A stretch of 34,149 nt of DNA, taken from positions 1-34,149 of the IMG/VR virus record IMGVR_UViG_3300047551_001516. One strand, 5' to 3'. The first letter of the stretch is position 1. Each line of letters opens with the position of its first letter. A program made the position numbers and the translations under genes. Source of the DNA: a virus. The notes under the pieces are model-generated. The model made no database searches and had not been told where the DNA came from. It worked only from the letters and a program-made list of their open reading frames with translations. This document shows, piece after piece, positions 18,701-27,978 of this stretch.

Positions 18701-20907
18701 ATAGAATTTATACAATTCAATATAACGAAGTTCCTGGTATCATTCAACCTCTCGCAACAACAAGCAGAAGATTAAATCCTTATGGAATTTTTGATTACTT
18801 AGGTAATTTAAAGTTGTATCCAGAATCAGATTTCTGGTTCTCTGACATTGCATCCCCATCCGTTAGAGTTAATATCTCAGGAGAAAATGATAACTGGTCA
18901 TACTCAGTAAGAGGCAATGTTGGTGCTGAAGGAGGAAGTGGGCCTGGAAACTCATATGGGTTTGGAACTCAATGGAACGACTGGGAAGCCAATTGGTTTG
19001 GTAAGAGTAATTTAGATGAAACCAACCAACTCTTAACAAACAAAAATGTTGGTAACATGTCTATAGATTCAAGTTATGATAAATCTTCGTCTATATTGAA
19101 TTTATCAGCACAAACACCAGAATCTATAACACAAACAAAAACTTCAAATACAATAAGCAAAGATTTAGATTATTATGCTAGAAACATTTATGTTTTGTTA
19201 AAAGCAGAAGGATTAAAACCATTTACTGATGTATATGCTTTTGTTGACGGCAATACAACACCATCAACAATATACGAAGTTGTTCAAGGAATAACAGCAG
19301 GAGCGTATAACATTGTAAATACTTTAAGTCAAATTACAGTACAATCAGACGGTTCCGTTGGAAATGTCGGAACTAAGTATGCAATTTTGCTAAATGAAAC
19401 AGGAAATGTTAAAACGGGATCAAGATTAATAAGGCTTTGTGATAGTTCAACAAATGATTTATCACAAGTCACAACATCTGCTGAAAAATTATTCTATGCA
19501 GAAGGATCTTATGGAAGCCGAGATAGTGACATAATAAGCACACGAAAATCTTCTTCTTATAGAGAAAGTGTAAACTCACCAAATATAGAAACTGAAATAT
19601 TTACCAAGAGAACAGGATCTTTGGCATCAACAAAGAGTAAAGTTAATCCTATGTCTCAATCCTTTATAGTTGATCCAACACTATATCCTTATGGTCTGTT
19701 TGTTAAGAGTATAAATGTTTGGTTTGCTACTAAAGATGATGTTAATGGAATACCAGTAACTCTCATGCTTAAGCCTATGTCAGATGGATATCCGCATCCT
19801 TCTAAAGTAATGCCACTAGGAACTTCAACACTTTACTCTGAAAATATAACAACAACAAATTATGCTACAGGAAATGGAACTAAATTTGAATTTACCTCTC
19901 CAATTTACCTTACACCAGGATTTGAATATTGCTTCTCATTTAAAACAAGCAGTCAAGAATTTTCATTACATAGTGCTATTATAGGAGACACAGTATATCG
20001 ACCAACAGAAGGCGATCCTGCTTATACAGCAACAAATCAACCTAATAGTGGCAATTTGTTTGCGGCTCAGGGACAAAATACTTTAAACAAGATAGAAAAC
20101 GAAGATTTGAAGTTTACTGTTAATATCTGTGAGTTTGATACGGCTAACTCTCCTGTTCTTAGAATAACTAATATATCAAATAATTATTATGGAACCGAAA
20201 ACACCAATCCTTCAACTATTAGATTTCATATACCAAACATGTTACCTCCAGGAACTAATGTAAATATGGTTGAAGAAGGGATAATTGGAACTTCTGGAGT
20301 TGCTGCAAAAATCCTAGAAAATAAAAATATAACAAGAAGAAACTCTATTACAGCAGATTCTACTGGAATAAATCCAGTTAGCCAATTTACATCTGTTTAT
20401 GTTTATATGACAACAGTAAACAAATATGTTTCTCCAGTTATAGATTTAGACAGAGCATGTGTAGTTTTTGTTGAAAATCAAGTCAACAACAACAAGGTTG
20501 GTTCTCAAAACGATAATGGAGAACAAAGTCCAGATAATCGCCTTGTTGATGGAAGCGCAAGATCAAAATCCAGATACATTACTAAGAAAGTAAATCTTGA
20601 AAATCCAGCAACAAGATTAGATGTTTATCTTTCTTTGAGCAATCCATCTCCGTCTTCAATTGAAGTTTTTGCTAGAACTTTACCCGACGAAACAGATTCT
20701 TCGGTTTTCTTTTCAAATCGTGGTTATACAAAAATGCCTGCTTCAACCACCGCAAATACATCAGAAGGAGAATATCAGGAAGTTAAATATACTCTGTCCG
20801 TAGAGGAAAAAGATAAATTTTCAACATTTGCAATAAAGATAGTATTTAACACAAGTAAAGAAAGCGTAGTTCCTTCAATCAAATCTCTAAGAGTAATAGC
20901 CACATGA
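15787..20907 (+). CDS. Large baseplate-periphery structural protein (DUF4815-type)
   Basis: A 1706-residue virion protein. The amino end (FNIDPYYDDYDADKKFIRML, KPGYAVQARELTQIQSIIHN, FGDNVFQDGSIVLGG) is the signature of the DUF4815-type proteins of T4-like aquatic phages. The central part is beta-rich. Near residues 1140-1160, YYARNIYVLLKAEGLKPFTD with VYAFVDG repeats a conserved strand-loop pattern. Residues about 1285-1410 (NPMSQSFIVDP, YPYGLFVKSINVWFATKDD, VTLMLKPMSDGYPHPSKVMP, TSPIYLTPGFEYCFSF) resemble a domain of baseplate fibre-attachment proteins. Its place after gp8 corresponds to T4 gp9-gp10, so it may link the wedges to fibres. AAAGGA supports the start. The next gene overlaps its stop (ATGA). 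Confidence 0.78.
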   Translation: MAYDPTRFNIDPYYDDYDADKKFIRMLFKPGYAVQARELTQIQSIIHNQIQRFGDNVFQDGSIVLGGEVVENKVKYARITGLTGTLDVKDSVGTILTTSGYANAKIVHAEPGLSASIVDNIPIVFFEYISGGLEFAENVTVGGTAPNGSSISMQISGVTSGSLTGFALGNATVVSVGNGVRYVDGFFVSNDKQTIGAYSLTGIDGSQIREYQSANSRIGFNVDRLFITSEEEETLKDPAFGFYNYAAPGADRYKIDLKITQYPFTPLNSSSTDNFSRENFIEFIRIVNGDVVKKEKYPEYVAIVDTLARRTYDESGNYIVDPFTINITDSVYGATGATLTAELGPGKAYIYGYEFETQGTTKLDIPKPRTTRSYEDARLSTVVGPYVLGELNPYSKFRAEGLSSFDVSTCPTVILSSATGTNFTEIGTAKLRAIEYRGGITGRRWRIDLFDISMTGNNIFSNVRSIFPQGITVGGPTGEAITGGQLFSVYAPTGGAELLDYTNTLLFPHTAGSGTKTITDVDYLVKMSKVVKFDATGSYTLSISDLNLGGDSSKAFFDYPAGVYSPNSNFTIINMSGQSIENAYAEGDSDSYGQLFITNGPLGASGVVNFEVSMQGQSNAYLYRTKTLTETTMSVTGGASNIFYEVGTTGVGSIGKEFLYLNKYVDVVTVSSITGVSGDITQYFTLDTGQRDNYYDWSKIVVAPGYTSGNIPGKLEGTLTVNLQYFARPTTGVLSAPFTVDSYSLPLEQIPTYTSSDTGKSIKLSDVIDFRPDKLSNGTFYPNIIPSSNNINFINLERYIPRTDKIILTRNKEFKLVQGVPDVNAPTPKDEPNNMTLYTLFNPPYTYSKDDVSVRAQNNKRYTMEDIGNIEKRLSAVEYYTSLSLLEQEAKATVIEDDDGIEIPKKGILVDSFRGHNISDVKDKMFNAAIDYQNNILRPAFRTKIYRMDVDSRFPSSSYVLPAQPTPGITADRIYTIQYNEVPGIIQPLATTSRRLNPYGIFDYLGNLKLYPESDFWFSDIASPSVRVNISGENDNWSYSVRGNVGAEGGSGPGNSYGFGTQWNDWEANWFGKSNLDETNQLLTNKNVGNMSIDSSYDKSSSILNLSAQTPESITQTKTSNTISKDLDYYARNIYVLLKAEGLKPFTDVYAFVDGNTTPSTIYEVVQGITAGAYNIVNTLSQITVQSDGSVGNVGTKYAILLNETGNVKTGSRLIRLCDSSTNDLSQVTTSAEKLFYAEGSYGSRDSDIISTRKSSSYRESVNSPNIETEIFTKRTGSLASTKSKVNPMSQSFIVDPTLYPYGLFVKSINVWFATKDDVNGIPVTLMLKPMSDGYPHPSKVMPLGTSTLYSENITTTNYATGNGTKFEFTSPIYLTPGFEYCFSFKTSSQEFSLHSAIIGDTVYRPTEGDPAYTATNQPNSGNLFAAQGQNTLNKIENEDLKFTVNICEFDTANSPVLRITNISNNYYGTENTNPSTIRFHIPNMLPPGTNVNMVEEGIIGTSGVAAKILENKNITRRNSITADSTGINPVSQFTSVYVYMTTVNKYVSPVIDLDRACVVFVENQVNNNKVGSQNDNGEQSPDNRLVDGSARSKSRYITKKVNLENPATRLDVYLSLSNPSPSSIEVFARTLPDETDSSVFFSNRGYTKMPASTTANTSEGEYQEVKYTLSVEEKDKFSTFAIKIVFNTSKESVVPSIKSLRVIAT

Positions 20908-21125
20908 ACGACAAATTGAAAGTAGAAAATGAATCAATTTACAGGGATACTCAAAATAATGCTTTAATTTTTACAAATAAACTAGAAATAGAAGAATACG
21001 AAACAAAAAAACAAAAGAAAAAACAAAAAGAAGACGCTTTAAAAAATGAAATAAATACCATAAAACAAGATGTGAATGAATTAAAACAAATGATTGAATT
21101 GATTCTAAACAAATTAAAGAATTAA
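20904..21125 (+). CDS. Small charged coiled-coil protein
   Basis: A 73-residue product. The amino half, with ESIYRDTQNNALIFTN at residues 9-24, resembles small 'YRDxxxxAIxxT' proteins found next to large structural genes in T4-like aquatic phages. The carboxyl half is lysine-rich and has a heptad-like pattern (INTIKQDVNELKQMIELILN), so it probably forms a short coiled coil. It starts inside the stop of the 1706-residue gene (ATGA), so its synthesis is likely tied to it, and it lies 15 bases before the large fibre gene. It may be a fibre assembly or attachment cofactor; function is not known. Confidence 0.7.
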   Translation: MNDKLKVENESIYRDTQNNALIFTNKLEIEEYETKKQKKKQKEDALKNEINTIKQDVNELKQMIELILNKLKN

Positions 21126-21140
21126 AAGGAAGGTTAACAA

Positions 21141-24100
21141 ATGCCAGACGGAGCAACAGGGCCAACAGGAGTAAGCGGTAACAGCATTATAAATGCTGGT
21201 CTATCTGGCGGTAATTTAATCATAACAATTCAAACATTTGATTCTAGTCCTCCAGGATTAACATATAACATTGATGTTGGTTATGTTATAGGATCAACCG
21301 GTGTTACAGGACCGCAGGGAGCAACAGGTGCTACAGGTGCTGCTGGTGCTGTAGGTCAAACGGGTGCGTACATAACTAATGCTGCTGTTGTTGGCGGCAA
21401 TCTTATAATAACCTTATCAACAGGAATTACATTTAGTGCTGGTAATGTTGTTGGTCCAGCAGGAGCAACAGGATCAACTGCTTGTATAGGAGGAAGTGCT
21501 GGTTGTGTTCCTTGTTGCAACCCACTTCAAGGAATTGGTGGAACTTCATTTTCTTGTGATAATCTAATTCAAATAGATCGTCTTGTTTTATCAGACACAT
21601 TTCACACTTGGTATGATAGAACAAATCAAATAATTGATGCTATAAATCCTTTAAATTTATATGAAATAGCGGGATTGACAGGTATTGAACTTGTAACAGG
21701 TAAAGGAAATTGTAATTACAACGGTGTTGTTGGAATTTCTTTTAAACATGGTCCAGGTATAACTTGGGGTAATCCAGACTCAGTTTCAGGAAACAGTGAT
21801 TTTTACAAGAAAATGTTTATTGATCCAGGAACTCTTCCAATACAAGAAGGATTATTTTCTGTTGCTAATAACGACTTGTTCATATTTAAAGACATAAGCG
21901 ATACATCAACAGTTTACTCAGGAACACCAAAATCAGTTCGCGCTGAGTACATGGTTCCGCCTCGTTTAACTTTTGATACTTTAGAATTAAATGGTGATGT
22001 TTTAATTAATGGAAACTTTACAATTCTTGGTGATCAAAGTAGTGTAGGAACAAATGATATTGTAGTTGAAAGCAAAAATTTAAATCTAGCGTTTCAAAGA
22101 TCCGGATTAATTACAATAACCGGCCCATCTGCTAGCATTCTTCAATTATATCAATTTGAAATTGTTGGTGCTTCTGCTTTCTATGACACTACGGGAAACA
22201 ATCCTGGATTAACTGCTCCGACAATTGGCGTAGTTAAAAGTATTACAGGTCCAGCAAATGGATTGACTGCACATGTTTCAATTGGTTCCATTTTCCAATC
22301 AGGTAACCCAGATGATTTTCAAACTGGTGGATTTGTTAGATTCAAATCTGCTACAGGTGCTACATTCTCTGTTTTGTCTGCTGATGGAGCAACAACGAAT
22401 TTCTTCGGTGATTCGGATTTAGATGGCGCAGGAATCATAGTAAAAGGAGCAAGTGGAGACAAATACTTTACTTGGGAAAATTGTAGTAAAGCATGGATAT
22501 CAGATAAAAATCTTGGTGTTGATACTAATCTTGGTTTTATAACTGCAAGAAACTATAGAAATGTTTGTTTGATTGGTGATGGATTAAACGAATTTAACTT
22601 TTATGGATCAAACGGTCAAACAGGACACGCAACACTAAGAATCGGTCATGATGATGCTGGTAGATGGGCTTGGTCTTATGCTCATAATTTGTCTGGTTCT
22701 CCTTTGTTGTTAAAAAATGATAGCACAACCGGAACTTCAGAATTAACTTTATCAACAATATACGGTCAAACACACGGTCCCCACAATTTCACAACTGCTC
22801 TTGGTGGAACCTCAAACATGTGGGCAAAGGGGTTCAATGCTGATTATTTGGATGGTGCAGGAGCAACCACAGGAAGTCCATATGGAGGAGCGTATGAACC
22901 AAACGATGGCAACAAAGGTTCTACTGCTTATACCATCCCAATATCAGATGTTAGAGGAAGAATAAATGCAAATTGGCTTGATGCAGATTCAACGAGAATT
23001 CGTGTATATCAACAAACACACGGATTAACAGCAGGAAATTGCATAACAAGACAAATAGAAACTGCAATGGGCCCAACCGCTGCTCATTATATTTTGGCTA
23101 GTCCTTACTCAACAGATTTGTCTGAAGCAATAGGAATTGTTGTAGAAGTAATAAACGACAATGAGTTTGTATATGTAAATTCAGGATTGGCTACAATTCC
23201 TGTTCCGGGAGATATTAAACCTGGTATATCACTTTTGTTAGGAGCAAGTGGTGGCTTAACATCAGATTTTGGTAATTTGGCTGAAGGCTCTTTCTACATT
23301 GAGAAGAGCATGTTCATGCCAATATCAATAACAGGAAGTGTTTCTAATAGATTTGCAACAGGTGTGGTTTTAGCACAACCTGGATTCTTAGTTGGTGGTT
23401 CAGCGTCAGACCAAATTTACGCTAAAGGATTAGTTCCTGTAGGAGCAATCAATTCGTATTCAGGGTTCTTGGGAGAACTTTCAGATTCATGGTTGGTTTG
23501 TGATGGTAAGAAGATTCGTCCTGGAAATTATCCTGAACTTTACAAAGTTATTGGATTAACAGGCGGTAGTTCCCCACTTCAAAGATACTATGCCGATTTA
23601 AAACTTATAAATTCTTCTTCAGAAGCATTTATTGACGAAGACTCACAAAATGCTGGACCGGGAAATGGAGTTGCTTCTTTTTATATCAAAGGAGGAACTC
23701 GTGGGTTTTCAGAAGCATCTGGAAATCGTGTAACTGAACAAGGCGATCTTGTAACAATAACAATTTACTCAAATGTAACAAAATCTGTTGTTGCTTCTCA
23801 CGACGCTCGTGTTTGGGTTATTGGAGGAGATTACCAAATATCTCTAGCACTAAGAAAAGCCGATCAAGATGGTTATACTAGAGAAGAATTTATTCAAGAG
23901 TTGGATAATGTAAAGGATAATAAAGATTATTCAATTCGTCTATACGGTAGACACAGAACAGACGCTCTAAGTGTTTGGGGAACAACACTTCTTCCAGACT
24001 TTAGAAACAGAACCATTTATGGTGCTGGTGCAGGAACAAATGAAAACGATAACGGAGCGCAAATGGTTGTTGGTGATGTTATCAACAATCAAAGTTATCA

Positions 24101-25061
24101 AATAGAAAATGGAATTGTAAGACCTTATGGTGATGGTGTTGATGGATTAAGTGGTACAACAGGTGCAAGCGGAAGTTATGTTTACACTCCAGGTGTTGTA
24201 ACAAATTTTATTATTCGTTCTAAACCTGAGGTGAATGCTTTAATTATAACAGGTCACAATCACGATGATCGTTATGTCAGAATAGACATGACTGCTCAAG
24301 CACAACTTCATACAGACTCTGGATTAACAGCACAAAAGAGAGCAAACGCTCGCTATAACATTCAAGCAATGTCTAGAGAAACTGGTGATGTTCACTCAGG
24401 GCCAGCAGGAATAACTTTCCAAAGTGAAGGACAATACAAATTCCGTGCTTCTTCTTCATCTTCAAATGCTGCAAACATAGAAATAGAAAATGAATATGGT
24501 TGGAGCAAAATTAAACTCGGAGGTGCTTCTGGTTCAGTTATTGATATAGCATCACCTTTTGACAATACAGCAACAGGAATAACATCTGAAAATTATGACA
24601 TTAGATTTATTTCGGACAATTCAAAGGCTCAAATTGTTGCAGGAGGAAACCTACCTTTACTAATAAATGTAGGTGGTTTAACAGGAATAGAAAGAAGTTG
24701 GGGAATTTCCATTACAGGAACCACAGGATTGTCTGCGGGTTCTGTGGGAATAAAAACATCAAATCCTGTAATGACACTTGATGTTCGTGGTTCGGGTATA
24801 AAGATAGGCCCAAGTATTTACGAAGGAAATACAAATACTCCGGCAGGAAATTGGAACACAAGACCATTAGAAGGTATGTTCTATGGTGGTATGTTTAATT
24901 CTACAGGATTAACTACTTTAGGAGTCAGTTTAACTATGGGAACTTCTTTATTCCCAGAGAATCCAAATGGAATTTATACAATTGATCCAGGATCCGGCAT
25001 AAGTATATTAGCAGGAAATACAGTAACAATTCAGTCTGGATTTACATGGAAAATTTTGTGA
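21141..25061 (+). CDS. Large tail fibre with collagen-like segment and collar domain
   Basis: A 1306-residue fibre. Residues about 50-78 are collagen-like (TGVTGPQGATGATGAAGAV) and a shorter GPAGATG lies near 108. A cysteine group, CIGGSAGCVPCCNP, follows at about 115-128. The LNGDVLINGNFTILGDQ segment near 283 is a common fibre beta-strand module. A phage tail collar domain appears split: SDSWLVCDGKKIRPGNYPEL near 777 and LLPDFRNRTIYGAGAG near 950, separated by about 150 residues. GHNHDDRYVR near 1039 gives a His-x-His element typical of short-fibre and collar regions. AAGGAAGG supports the start. It is probably a receptor-binding or short tail fibre; equivalence to T4 gp12 is uncertain. Confidence 0.82.
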   Translation: MPDGATGPTGVSGNSIINAGLSGGNLIITIQTFDSSPPGLTYNIDVGYVIGSTGVTGPQGATGATGAAGAVGQTGAYITNAAVVGGNLIITLSTGITFSAGNVVGPAGATGSTACIGGSAGCVPCCNPLQGIGGTSFSCDNLIQIDRLVLSDTFHTWYDRTNQIIDAINPLNLYEIAGLTGIELVTGKGNCNYNGVVGISFKHGPGITWGNPDSVSGNSDFYKKMFIDPGTLPIQEGLFSVANNDLFIFKDISDTSTVYSGTPKSVRAEYMVPPRLTFDTLELNGDVLINGNFTILGDQSSVGTNDIVVESKNLNLAFQRSGLITITGPSASILQLYQFEIVGASAFYDTTGNNPGLTAPTIGVVKSITGPANGLTAHVSIGSIFQSGNPDDFQTGGFVRFKSATGATFSVLSADGATTNFFGDSDLDGAGIIVKGASGDKYFTWENCSKAWISDKNLGVDTNLGFITARNYRNVCLIGDGLNEFNFYGSNGQTGHATLRIGHDDAGRWAWSYAHNLSGSPLLLKNDSTTGTSELTLSTIYGQTHGPHNFTTALGGTSNMWAKGFNADYLDGAGATTGSPYGGAYEPNDGNKGSTAYTIPISDVRGRINANWLDADSTRIRVYQQTHGLTAGNCITRQIETAMGPTAAHYILASPYSTDLSEAIGIVVEVINDNEFVYVNSGLATIPVPGDIKPGISLLLGASGGLTSDFGNLAEGSFYIEKSMFMPISITGSVSNRFATGVVLAQPGFLVGGSASDQIYAKGLVPVGAINSYSGFLGELSDSWLVCDGKKIRPGNYPELYKVIGLTGGSSPLQRYYADLKLINSSSEAFIDEDSQNAGPGNGVASFYIKGGTRGFSEASGNRVTEQGDLVTITIYSNVTKSVVASHDARVWVIGGDYQISLALRKADQDGYTREEFIQELDNVKDNKDYSIRLYGRHRTDALSVWGTTLLPDFRNRTIYGAGAGTNENDNGAQMVVGDVINNQSYQIENGIVRPYGDGVDGLSGTTGASGSYVYTPGVVTNFIIRSKPEVNALIITGHNHDDRYVRIDMTAQAQLHTDSGLTAQKRANARYNIQAMSRETGDVHSGPAGITFQSEGQYKFRASSSSSNAANIEIENEYGWSKIKLGGASGSVIDIASPFDNTATGITSENYDIRFISDNSKAQIVAGGNLPLLINVGGLTGIERSWGISITGTTGLSAGSVGIKTSNPVMTLDVRGSGIKIGPSIYEGNTNTPAGNWNTRPLEGMFYGGMFNSTGLTTLGVSLTMGTSLFPENPNGIYTIDPGSGISILAGNTVTIQSGFTWKIL
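21291..21368 (+). repeat. Collagen-like Gly-X-Y coding segment
   Basis: About 26 codons encode near-continuous Gly-X-Y triplets (for example GPQGATGATGAAGAVGQTG) inside the large fibre gene. Such segments form triple helices in phage fibre trimers. The DNA is only partly repetitive here, using GGTGCT/ACAGGT variants. Confidence 0.75.
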
Positions 25062-25069
25062 GGTGAATT

Positions 25070-26050
25070 GTGTCGAAACTAGAAGTAGATGTATTAAAAT
25101 CCGTTACAGGAAGTTCCATTGCGTTTGAAAGAAAGTTAATTGTAAAAGATTCAACAGAAACTTTTGAAGCATTTGTTTCTTCTACTGCTGGTAATTTTAT
25201 TACTGGATTAATATACACGGGTACAGAATACGATAACACACCAGGAATTTCAGGTCAGATTCTTTTTGGTAGTGATGGTCCAACTTCTTCGGTCTCTTGG
25301 AAATTTCCTCCTGTTCCAAGTTTAGTAGGAATAGAAAAAGGAACTATCGTTCCGTGGATTGTAAACTATAATCCATTCTGTCCATCGGGAAGTTTACCTC
25401 CAGTTCCTACAACAGATAATATACCAGACTGGGAGTATTGTACCGGAAGAAATGGAACACCAGATTATAGAATAACAAACCCGTTTTCTCCAACAGGAGG
25501 AAAAGAGTTTCCTCCTTTTTCTTCTTCGGATATTGTTGTAACACTTCAGGTAACGGGCCCTACTACAGATATAAGAAGACTTTATCAAACAAATAATTTA
25601 GAAAGATTAGTATTTTACGGAACATCTATATGCGGTGATAGCGGTCCTACAACACAATGGGCTTTAGGCCCAACAACTTCGTCAACTATAGGAGTGTTGT
25701 TGTCTATAACTGGACCAACTGTTGTTGGCAATTCTCAAAGACCAACTGGAGTTCCAACACACGAGTACGCTGTTATTGTAATAGGAGGAGCAACAGGAGA
25801 AACCGCTTCTTTATGGGAAAACGCTCAAAGAGTTCCTCAACTAATTGTTTCTGGTTATGTTGGAGAATTTTATAAAGGATCTCCAACAGATTTTACAGTC
25901 AACGGATACATTAATTTTAAAACAGGAACTGGAACAATATTCCGAATACACAATATTTCCTCCACGGAATACATACAACCAGCAACAGTTCAACCTTGGT
26001 TAAACCGTTGTAGATATAAAAATTCCATTTCTTATTTGAGAAGGTTGTAA
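25070..26050 (+). CDS. Tag-bearing fibre protein with collar-like segment
   Basis: A 326-residue product starting with GTG at 25070, preceded by GAGGTG; its amino tag MSKLEVDVLKSVTGSS is shared with the next five genes. GIEKGTIVPWIV at about residue 87 and PDWEYCTGRNGTPDYRI at about 118-134 resemble the opening of a tail collar domain ('P.GW..CDG.ngTPDlR'). A beta-rich region follows and the protein ends SISYLRRL, similar to collar ends. Cysteines are at NPFCPSG, EYCTG, ICGDSG and NRCRY. It is probably a small tail-fibre or baseplate-tip protein that binds the virion through its tag. Inferred from motif and neighbours; receptor unknown. Confidence 0.65.
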   Translation: MSKLEVDVLKSVTGSSIAFERKLIVKDSTETFEAFVSSTAGNFITGLIYTGTEYDNTPGISGQILFGSDGPTSSVSWKFPPVPSLVGIEKGTIVPWIVNYNPFCPSGSLPPVPTTDNIPDWEYCTGRNGTPDYRITNPFSPTGGKEFPPFSSSDIVVTLQVTGPTTDIRRLYQTNNLERLVFYGTSICGDSGPTTQWALGPTTSSTIGVLLSITGPTVVGNSQRPTGVPTHEYAVIVIGGATGETASLWENAQRVPQLIVSGYVGEFYKGSPTDFTVNGYINFKTGTGTIFRIHNISSTEYIQPATVQPWLNRCRYKNSISYLRRL

Positions 26051-26051
26051 A

Positions 26052-27977
26052 ATGTCAGAAATTAAAACCAACAAAGTTGTTTCCGCATTAAACCCATCAA
26101 AAGTAACATTTAAAAATGGTATAAGTGTTGTTGATTCAAATAGTCTTTCAGATAGAAATAAATCTTTTGGTGTTAACGAAAACGGACAAATTGAAATATT
26201 TAAACAACTAAGTGTTTCAACTTATGGTTCTGTAAATTTTGGAGAAGACAAACAAGTTTTAATTTCTAGAGGAATAAAAATGCCTCCAGTATGGGCAAGA
26301 GTTCCTCCATCTCCTTGTCCTCCTTTGCAAAATGTTGGAACAGCATGGGCTATAGGAGTTAATGATGTTGGAAGTTTAGCAAGATCAGACACATCTACTC
26401 CTTATAATTCAACTGAAGGAGAATATACAGTTCAAGATTGTTGTCGCATAGGTTTTGGTACTACAAATTTCTCAGGATATGGATCACCTAAAGCAATTCC
26501 AGGAGAAAATATTGACGGTATTCAAGATAAAAATTGGTATTACATATCAAAAAGTGGTTTCTATGCTATTAAAACAGACGGAACATTATGGTCTTGGGGG
26601 TCTTCTTGTAGGGGAAGACTAGGAACTGGTTTTGGTTTTGGTGCACCTAATAACGGTTGTGGTAACTGTATAAGTCCTGGTGATAATTGTAATAACGATT
26701 ATAAAACAGGAAAATCTAAACCACAAAGAATAGGAACAGCAAGTGATTGGATACAAGTATCTGGTAGTTTACAAGGTGCTTTAAAAACAGATGGAACTAT
26801 TTGGGTTTGGGGAGACGGAGAAGACGGAAGAAGAGGAGATGGAATTGACAATACAAATAGTATAGTTTGGGAACCAGTTCCTTTACAAAACAATTCTGGA
26901 GGATACGATTCTGATTGGATTTTCTTGAGCGACAATAGATCAGGTGTAACTAAAACTTTTAAAGCAATAAAAAATAATAGAACTTTGTGGTCTTGGGGTA
27001 AAGGAGGAGAACCCGCGCACGGGTTTTCATCCTCCTCAAGTCAAATTTTAAAACCTACGCAGGTTGGCACAGATACAGATTGGGTTTATGTTTCAGGATC
27101 AAAAGGAATAAAAGCAAATGGTTCTTTGTGGTCTTGGGGCAGATCTGGTTCTGTCGGAGACGGAAGAATTACCGGTAATCAAACAACTCCAAAACAAATA
27201 TCAAGCGATAAATGGTTAAAGGTTGTTGAAACTGATCCTGCTGGTGGTAGTAATTCCGTTTGGGCTATAAAGCAAGATGGCACTTTATGGGCATGGGGTT
27301 GGAATTTTTCAGGAAGATATTTGGGTGTTGGAGAAACTGATCCACAACAAGAAGGGTACGGTTGGAATCAATCTACACCACCATCAGGAAAAGTTAATTT
27401 TGTTAAATCTCCAATTCAAGTTGGAGAAGACAGTGATTGGGTTGATGTTGTTCCTGGTTCTGTTGGAGCAATGTTATTGAAAAGTAATGGAACAATTTGG
27501 TGGGTTGGAACGGGATACAGTATTACAGGATGTACAAATTGTAGTAGTACAACTCAAGCGGATTACGCTTACACGCCAAGACAACCAACAAACTTTAAAA
27601 ATATTTCAATTTCTTCATTGGGGTACTATGAGAGTTTTCATTTTCAATTTATTGCAGAAGAAATTGCTGCTGTGCCAGAAAGTACAATGATAAAGTGGAT
27701 TCGTAGAGGATTTACTTCTTTAAAAAATACTCCTTGTGTTAATCCAATAATAGGATACGCTGGCTTGGGATCTTTGATAGGAGAAATTCCACCTCCTACA
27801 GGATACAAATACGCTGACGGTTCTTTAGGAACAATAAACATGAAAAGTTATTTTAATGCATTAACAGGCAAATTAGATTGGCCTCCAGTTGATGGTACAG
27901 ACGGATGTGGAGATTCTCCTCAAAATTTGAACGGGACAATAGACGGGCAAATAACTTACATACAGAAAACAACATAA
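26052..27977 (+). CDS. Fibre protein with RCC1-type beta-propeller between tag and collar-like tip
   Basis: A 641-residue product in three parts. Residues 1-85 carry the shared tag (MSEIKTNKVVSALNPSKV). Residues about 95-500 hold repeats of RCC1/propeller type, each with an '(A/L)(I/L)KxDGTLWxWG' core: AIKTDGTLWSWG near 173, ALKTDGTIWVWGDG near 243, AIKNNRTLWSWGKG near 304, GIKANGSLWSWGRSG near 352, AIKQDGTLWAWGW near 404, and a degenerate LLKSNGTIWWVGTG near 475. TAWAIGVND near 97 may be a seventh. The end has EIPPPTGYKYADGSLGTINM, a degenerate collar pattern. GAAGG precedes the ATG. The propeller probably displays a binding surface. RCC1 assignment is strong; receptor binding is inferred. 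Confidence 0.8.
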   Translation: MSEIKTNKVVSALNPSKVTFKNGISVVDSNSLSDRNKSFGVNENGQIEIFKQLSVSTYGSVNFGEDKQVLISRGIKMPPVWARVPPSPCPPLQNVGTAWAIGVNDVGSLARSDTSTPYNSTEGEYTVQDCCRIGFGTTNFSGYGSPKAIPGENIDGIQDKNWYYISKSGFYAIKTDGTLWSWGSSCRGRLGTGFGFGAPNNGCGNCISPGDNCNNDYKTGKSKPQRIGTASDWIQVSGSLQGALKTDGTIWVWGDGEDGRRGDGIDNTNSIVWEPVPLQNNSGGYDSDWIFLSDNRSGVTKTFKAIKNNRTLWSWGKGGEPAHGFSSSSSQILKPTQVGTDTDWVYVSGSKGIKANGSLWSWGRSGSVGDGRITGNQTTPKQISSDKWLKVVETDPAGGSNSVWAIKQDGTLWAWGWNFSGRYLGVGETDPQQEGYGWNQSTPPSGKVNFVKSPIQVGEDSDWVDVVPGSVGAMLLKSNGTIWWVGTGYSITGCTNCSSTTQADYAYTPRQPTNFKNISISSLGYYESFHFQFIAEEIAAVPESTMIKWIRRGFTSLKNTPCVNPIIGYAGLGSLIGEIPPPTGYKYADGSLGTINMKSYFNALTGKLDWPPVDGTDGCGDSPQNLNGTIDGQITYIQKTT

Positions 27978-27978
27978 A

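Noticed and set aside
25657-25875. Arg/Asn-rich plus-strand open frame within the collar-like fibre gene
   Set aside because: It is an out-of-frame shadow with low-complexity composition and no start signal; the containing frame has the shared tag and collar motifs.
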